Assembly: GCF_043290135.1 (NCBI RefSeq)
Contig: NC_134704.1
Span: 16,904,001-16,968,000, forward strand
Length of the DNA: 64,000 nt
Reading direction: 5' to 3'
Source: Rhipicephalus microplus
Lineage: Eukaryota > Arthropoda > Arachnida > Ixodida > Ixodidae
Shown here: positions 60,733 through 64,000 of the stretch, piece after piece
How the letters are laid out: the number at the start of each line of letters is the position of its first letter
Numbering within the stretch: position 1 is the stretch's first letter
Notes under the pieces: model-generated
Seen by the model: only the letters and a program-made list of their open reading frames with translations
What the model was told of the DNA's origin: nothing
Database searches by the model: none
Program-made: the position numbers and the translations under genes

Positions 60733-61029
60733 CCCGCCAAGGTGGTAAGAGGTCATGGAGCTCAACCACTGACCCGCAGGTCGCGGGATCGAATACCAGC
60801 CGCTGTGGCCGCATTTTTTTCATAATCATCATCATCAGCCTGACTACGTCCACTGCAGGGCAAAGGCCTCTCCCATGTTCCGCCAGTTAACCCGGTCCTG
60901 TGCTTGCTGCTGCCAATTTATACTCGCAAACTTCTTAATCTCATCTGCCCACCTAACCTTCTGTCTCCCCCTAACCCACTTGCCTTCTCTGGGAATCCAG
61001 TTAGTTACCCTTAACGACCAGCGGTTATC

Positions 61030-61413
61030 CTGTCTACGCGCTACATGCCCGGCCCATGTCCATTTCTTCTTCTTGATTTCAGCTATGATATCCTTAACCC
61101 CCGTTTGTTCCCTAATCCACTCTGCTCTCTTCTTGTCTCTTAAGGTTACACCTACCTTTTTTTTCCATTGCTCGCTGCGTCGTCCTCAATTTAAGCTGTA
61201 CCCTCTTTGTAAGTCTCCAGGTTTCTGCTCCGTAGCTAAGTACCGGCAAAATACAGCTGTTATATACATTTCTCTTGAGGGATAGTGACAATCTACCTGT
61301 CATAATTTGAGAGTGCTTGCCAAATGTGCTCCACCCCATTCTTATTCTTCTAGTTACTTCAATCTCGTGGTTCGGCTCCGTGGTTATTACCTGCCCTAAG
61401 TAGAGATGGTCTT
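61030..61413 (-). pseudogene. RTE C-terminal region, broken
   Basis: Across several frames: RRIRMGWSTFGKHSQIMTGR, LKRNVYNSCILPVLSYGAETWRLTKRVQLKLRT (broken here by quotation limit at the T-K step) and QRAMEKK, then a tryptophan-rich end on the complement of 60880-61075. The 75-codon open piece is 61112-61339. Follows the RTE reverse transcriptase directly and precedes the 3' UTR. Confidence 0.75.
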
Positions 61414-61761
61414 TTACAACTTAAGTGCACTATTACCTATCTCGAAGCGCTGCTCTTTTCCGAGGTTGTTGTACATTACTTTCGTTTTCTGCAGATTCAT
61501 TTTAAGACCTACCTTTCTGCTCTCCTTGTCTAACTCCGTAATCATGAGTTGCAATTTGTCCCCTGAGTTACTCAGTAATGCAATGTCATCGGCGAAGCGC
61601 AGGTTGTTAAGGTACTCTCCATTAACTCTTATCCCTAACTGTTCCCATTCTAGGCTTCTAAAAACCTCCTGTAAGCACACGGTAAATAGCATTGGGGAGA
61701 TTTTGTCCCCCTGTCTTACACCCTTCTTTATTGGTATTCTGTTGCTTTCTTTATGAAGCAC
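61414..61761 (-). pseudogene. RTE reverse transcriptase, catalytic FADD part
   Basis: Continues the domain: KKGVRQGDKISPMLFTVCLQ (12-31), LNNLRFADDIALLS (51-64, with FADD at 56-59) and KVGLKMNLQKTKVM, the last third of the RTE palm and thumb. The FADDI variant instead of YADD is normal for this clade. The frame stops at 61414 after SALKL and the protein continues in another frame through RIRMGWSTFGKHSQIMTGRL. Confidence 0.88.
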
Positions 61762-61802
61762 TGTGGTAGCAGTTTATCCCCTGTAGATTTCTTCCGGGAT
61801 GT

Positions 61803-62885
61803 TTATAATATTTCATCGACGCCCTGATTTCGCAGTGTATGTATGACGGCTGATATTTCTACTGAATCAAACGCCTTCTCGTAATCTATGAAGGCTATGT
61901 ATAGTGGTTGGTTATATTCTGAGCATTTCTCTATTATTTGATTGATAGTATGAATTTGGTCGATTGTTGAGTAGCCTGTTCGAAATCCTGCTTGTTCCTT
62001 TGGTTGATTGAATTCTAAAGTTTTCTTTACTCTGTTAGCAATTACTTTTGTAAATAGCTTGTATACTACAGAGAGCAAGCTAATCGGCCTGTAATTCTTC
62101 AAGTCATTGTCATCTCCTTTCTTATGTATTAAGATGATGTTAGCGTTCTTCCAAGACTCTGGTACTCTTCCCGTCAGGAGACACCTCGTAAACAGGTTGG
62201 CTAGTTTTTCTAACACAATCTGTCCTCCATCTTTCAGCAGATCTGATGTTACCTGATCCTCACCAGCAGCTTTGCCTCTTTGCATGCTCTCCAAAGCTGT
62301 TCTGACTTCTTCTATCATTACTGGTGGGGTGTCATCTGGGTTACTGCTAGTTCTTATAGTATTAAAGTCGTGGTTGTCCCGGCTACTGTACAGATCTCTG
62401 TAAAACTCCTCCGCTATTTTAACTATCTTATCCATATTGGTAGTTATTTTGCCTTCTTTGTCCCTTAGTGCATACGTCCGATTTTTGTCTATCCCAAGTT
62501 TCCTCTTCACTGCTTTGACGCTTCCTCCGTTTTTCAGAGCGTGTTCAATTCTCTCCATGTTATACCTTCTTACGTCGGATACCTTACGCCTATTAATCAA
62601 CTTCGAAAGCTCTGCCAGTTCTATTTTGTCTGTTGTATTTGAGACTTTCATTATTTGACGCTTCTTAATGAGATTCTTCGTTTCCTGGGAACGCTTGCCA
62701 GTGTCCTGTCTAACTACCCTGCCTCCAACTGCCACTGCACACTCCGTAATGACACTCGTCAGATTATCATTCATTGTATCTATGCTAAGGTTGGTTTCCT
62801 CACTAAGAGCCGAGTACCTGTTCTGAAGTGAGACTCTGAATTCCTGTACTTTCCATCTCAGTGCTAGCTCATTGATTGGCTTCAT
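61803..62885 (-). pseudogene. RTE reverse transcriptase, N-terminal part
   Basis: An open frame of 360 codons. Residues 1-120 are the linker after the endonuclease; GKAAGEDQV (204-212), LIHKKGDDNDLKNYRPISLL (252-271), EQAGFRTGYSTIDQI (297-311) and FIDYEKAFDSV (332-342) are the first reverse transcriptase blocks, the last with a catalytic aspartate. The frame fails after NQGVDEIL at about 61803, where one base is gained or lost; in the neighbouring frame EEIYRG is followed by a stop and then TATTVLHKESN. The methionine at 62885 lies right at the inversion junction and is not a natural start. Confidence 0.85.
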
Positions 62886-62891
62886 TGATTG

Positions 62892-63205
62892 ACTGCCAGG
62901 CTGGAGACCAGGCAGTAGGAGATTATGGCATCGGTACTAGAAACGCCAGAGGATAGCTACTAGTAGAATTCGCAGAACGCAATAATTCACGTATTTTGAA
63001 TACCTTCTACTGAAAACGAGGAAACCGCAAGTGGACATGGAGGAGCCATAATGGCGAAAATAAGAACGAAACAGACCTTATAATGAGTGCACACCCAGGC
63101 ATCGTGCAGGATGTGGAAGTGGTTGGCAAGGTACGATGCAGTGACCATGAAATGGTACGGTCTCGAATTCGCCTAGACTTGAGAAAGGAACGACAGAAAC
63201 TGATA
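62892..63205 (+). pseudogene. Inverted end of the RTE apurinic-type endonuclease
   Basis: Plus-strand translation: GDYGIGTRNARG, stop, LLVEFAERNNSRILNTF, a stop, NRKWTWRSHNGENKNETDLI, then VGKVRCSDHEMVRSRIRLDL and RKERQKLI. This is the C-terminal third of an AP endonuclease-like domain, with the NExD-type and SDH catalytic motifs; such enzymes nick target DNA to start reverse transcription. It lies on the opposite strand to the rest of the element, and its last residues are those expected just before the linker that opens the reverse transcriptase part. Two in-frame stops. Confidence 0.8.
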
Positions 63206-63345
63206 CGCATTTTTATGGGGTGAAAATGCTTGAGACGCGTGTGGATGGATATAGGTGCACGTAAAGAACCCCAGATGGTTGAAATTTCTGGGGACCTCCA
63301 CTACGGCACTCTCATAATCACATCGTGGTTTGGGACATTAAAACC

Positions 63346-63606
63346 CAAGAGTTATTCCAAACAGTTATTAAGTACTCCGAAGCAAGTTCAAGAATTAAGT
63401 AAGGCTCGACTTTGGCCTTCTTGGTACTTATAGAGTAGGGACGCTCTTGTTAAAAATGATCGCTTTTGTAGTTCCTTCGTTGAACGCTTTAAAAAAAACT
63501 AACAGATAAGGAAGTTAAGGAACCTATAGGGGGTGTAGAATCTTATTGTTTTAAGTGCATTGTTGTAATCACGATATGAATGTTAAGAAAGTAAAGTGAT
63601 TTCAGA
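63346..63606. other. Unannotated spacer
   Basis: AT-rich, nothing recognised. Confidence 0.4.
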
Positions 63607-63725
63607 GACGTTATGGCTCAATTGGTAGAGCATCGGGCGCGGGGTTCCAAGTTTGGTACTTGTCGGTGGAAAGCTGTTGTTTCGCGCACTCCACTTTCTT
63701 TATGTTTGTATCTTACTAAACGACG
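63607..63725 (+). repeat. tRNA-derived repeat of a third type
   Basis: GTTATGGCTCAATTGGTAGA gives a good tRNA D-arm and A box (TGGCTCAATTGG), followed by GCATCGGGCGCGGGGTTCC and a damaged T-arm (GTTTGGTACTTG). The downstream GCGCACTCCACTTTCTTTAT resembles, from memory, the tail of a dispersed tick repeat. Not a functional tRNA: the acceptor and T stems do not form. Confidence 0.5.
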
Positions 63726-64000
63726 GTAGGATTAAAGTACCCTATACATTGCTTGGCTTGGTTATCTTCTGATCTCATTAAAGTCACCATCAAAAATATG
63801 AGTCCTTCAAATTCCCTTGTTGAGCTGTACGCTACTATTTCAAAAATACGTTTTTCTACGCTTGTCCATAGATTACGAACGAGTTGACTTAGTTTGTGAA
63901 CACATGTTTTAACGCGACAGTTGTCATGAGATCACGTCAAAAGCTGATTTTGGTGGCGAAGTTTCTTGCGCCGCAGCCGACGTCCGTAACCAATATCGCG
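63726..64000. other. Unannotated end of window
   Basis: Nothing recognised. Confidence 0.4.

Larger units (their letters stand above)
60819..63205 (-). mobile_element. RTE-clade LINE with inverted 5' segment, nested in a SINE
   Basis: Minus-strand RTE element with a trinucleotide tail (60821-60836). The main part (60819-about 62885) holds linker, reverse transcriptase and C-terminal region; the 5' part (about 62892-63205) holds the end of the endonuclease in the opposite orientation. Flanking duplication is CGCATTTTT (60810-60818, 63206-63214). Stops and frameshifts make it inactive. It is not obviously the vertebrate BovB type; the RTE label rests on the GVRQGDKISPMLF, FADDI and AETW motifs. 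Confidence 0.85.
60733..63345 (+). mobile_element. SINE split by the RTE insertion
   Basis: The tRNA-like head (60733-60818, with a B box near GGTCGCGGGATCGAATACC) and the body plus end (63206-63345, GGTGCACGTAAAGAACCCCA, CTCCACTACGGCAC, TTTGGGACATTAAAACCC) are one sense-strand SINE interrupted by the RTE LINE. The word CGCATTTTT is present at both edges, as expected for the LINE's target duplication. Confidence 0.75.

Noticed and set aside
60819..63205. BovB element moved by horizontal transfer from a vertebrate host
   Set aside because: The motifs are RTE-type but the wording (GVRQGDKISPMLF, FADDI) is not clearly BovB; without a search, a transfer claim is unsupported.

Overview
This window is eukaryotic, repeat-rich DNA, almost certainly from a hard tick (Ixodidae; a metastriate tick such as Rhipicephalus is my best guess). 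The strongest clue is one interspersed tRNA-derived SINE family seen in about 17 intact, truncated or decayed copies on both strands. It has intact pol III A and B boxes in the best copies, a constant body and an (ATCA)n tail, and I recognise it from memory as the Ruka-type SINE reported from ixodid ticks. The LINE fragments (RTE, CR1/L2 and RNase H-bearing I/R1-like types) and the very long TG microsatellite also fit a large tick genome. There are no prokaryotic features: no operons, no ribosome binding sites, no CRISPR and no rRNA.

Layout. 0-8 kb: a CR1/L2 3' end (1.4 kb), a 941 bp element with terminal inverted repeats that carries a 12-mer-like minisatellite, a 237 bp tandem duplication and a hairpin (5.4-6.35 kb), and a decayed LINE C-terminus (6.7 kb). 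8-13 kb: SINEs and unrecognised sequence. 13.3-16 kb: a 5'-truncated CR1/L2-like LINE with one nonsense and one frameshift mutation. 16.6-17.7 kb: a decayed RNase H-LINE tail and a tRNA-Gly-like repeat. 20-26 kb: a SINE cluster with a nested SINE-in-SINE and a 57 bp SINE remnant that keeps a perfect target-site duplication. 28.2 kb: a LINE 3' fragment with 13 bp duplications. 31.4 kb: another CR1/L2 C-terminus. 37.9-38.9 kb: the longest open frame of the window after the RTE frame and the least damaged, an RNase H plus zinc-knuckle segment of an I/R1-like LINE. 39-44.7 kb: MITE-like repeats, a SINE split by a 154 bp hairpin insertion, a minisatellite and a pure 529 bp TG tract. 46-50 kb: SINEs and one GC-rich candidate exon. 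52.9-54.1 kb: a composite palindromic repeat with a TATA plus initiator core promoter. 55.4-56.1 and 60.8-63.2 kb: two RTE LINE copies; the second has an inverted 5' segment and sits inside an older SINE.

How the pieces relate. The window records successive retrotransposition: SINEs lack their own enzymes and must use a LINE reverse transcriptase and endonuclease, and the 10-16 bp duplications around SINE and LINE copies are the signature of that process. No LINE here is intact, so all are dead passengers in this window. I found no host protein-coding gene that I can defend; one GC-rich frame near 49 kb is offered as a weak candidate exon.

Most interesting items: the RTE copy with an inverted endonuclease segment nested in a SINE (twin-priming-like), the doubly nested SINE/hairpin locus at 41 kb, the palindromic repeat with a tandem GCATGCGC/TATA/initiator promoter at 53 kb, and the 57 bp SINE remnant. 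I did not find a new defence or metabolic system. Family names come from motif reading and memory; no database search was possible.
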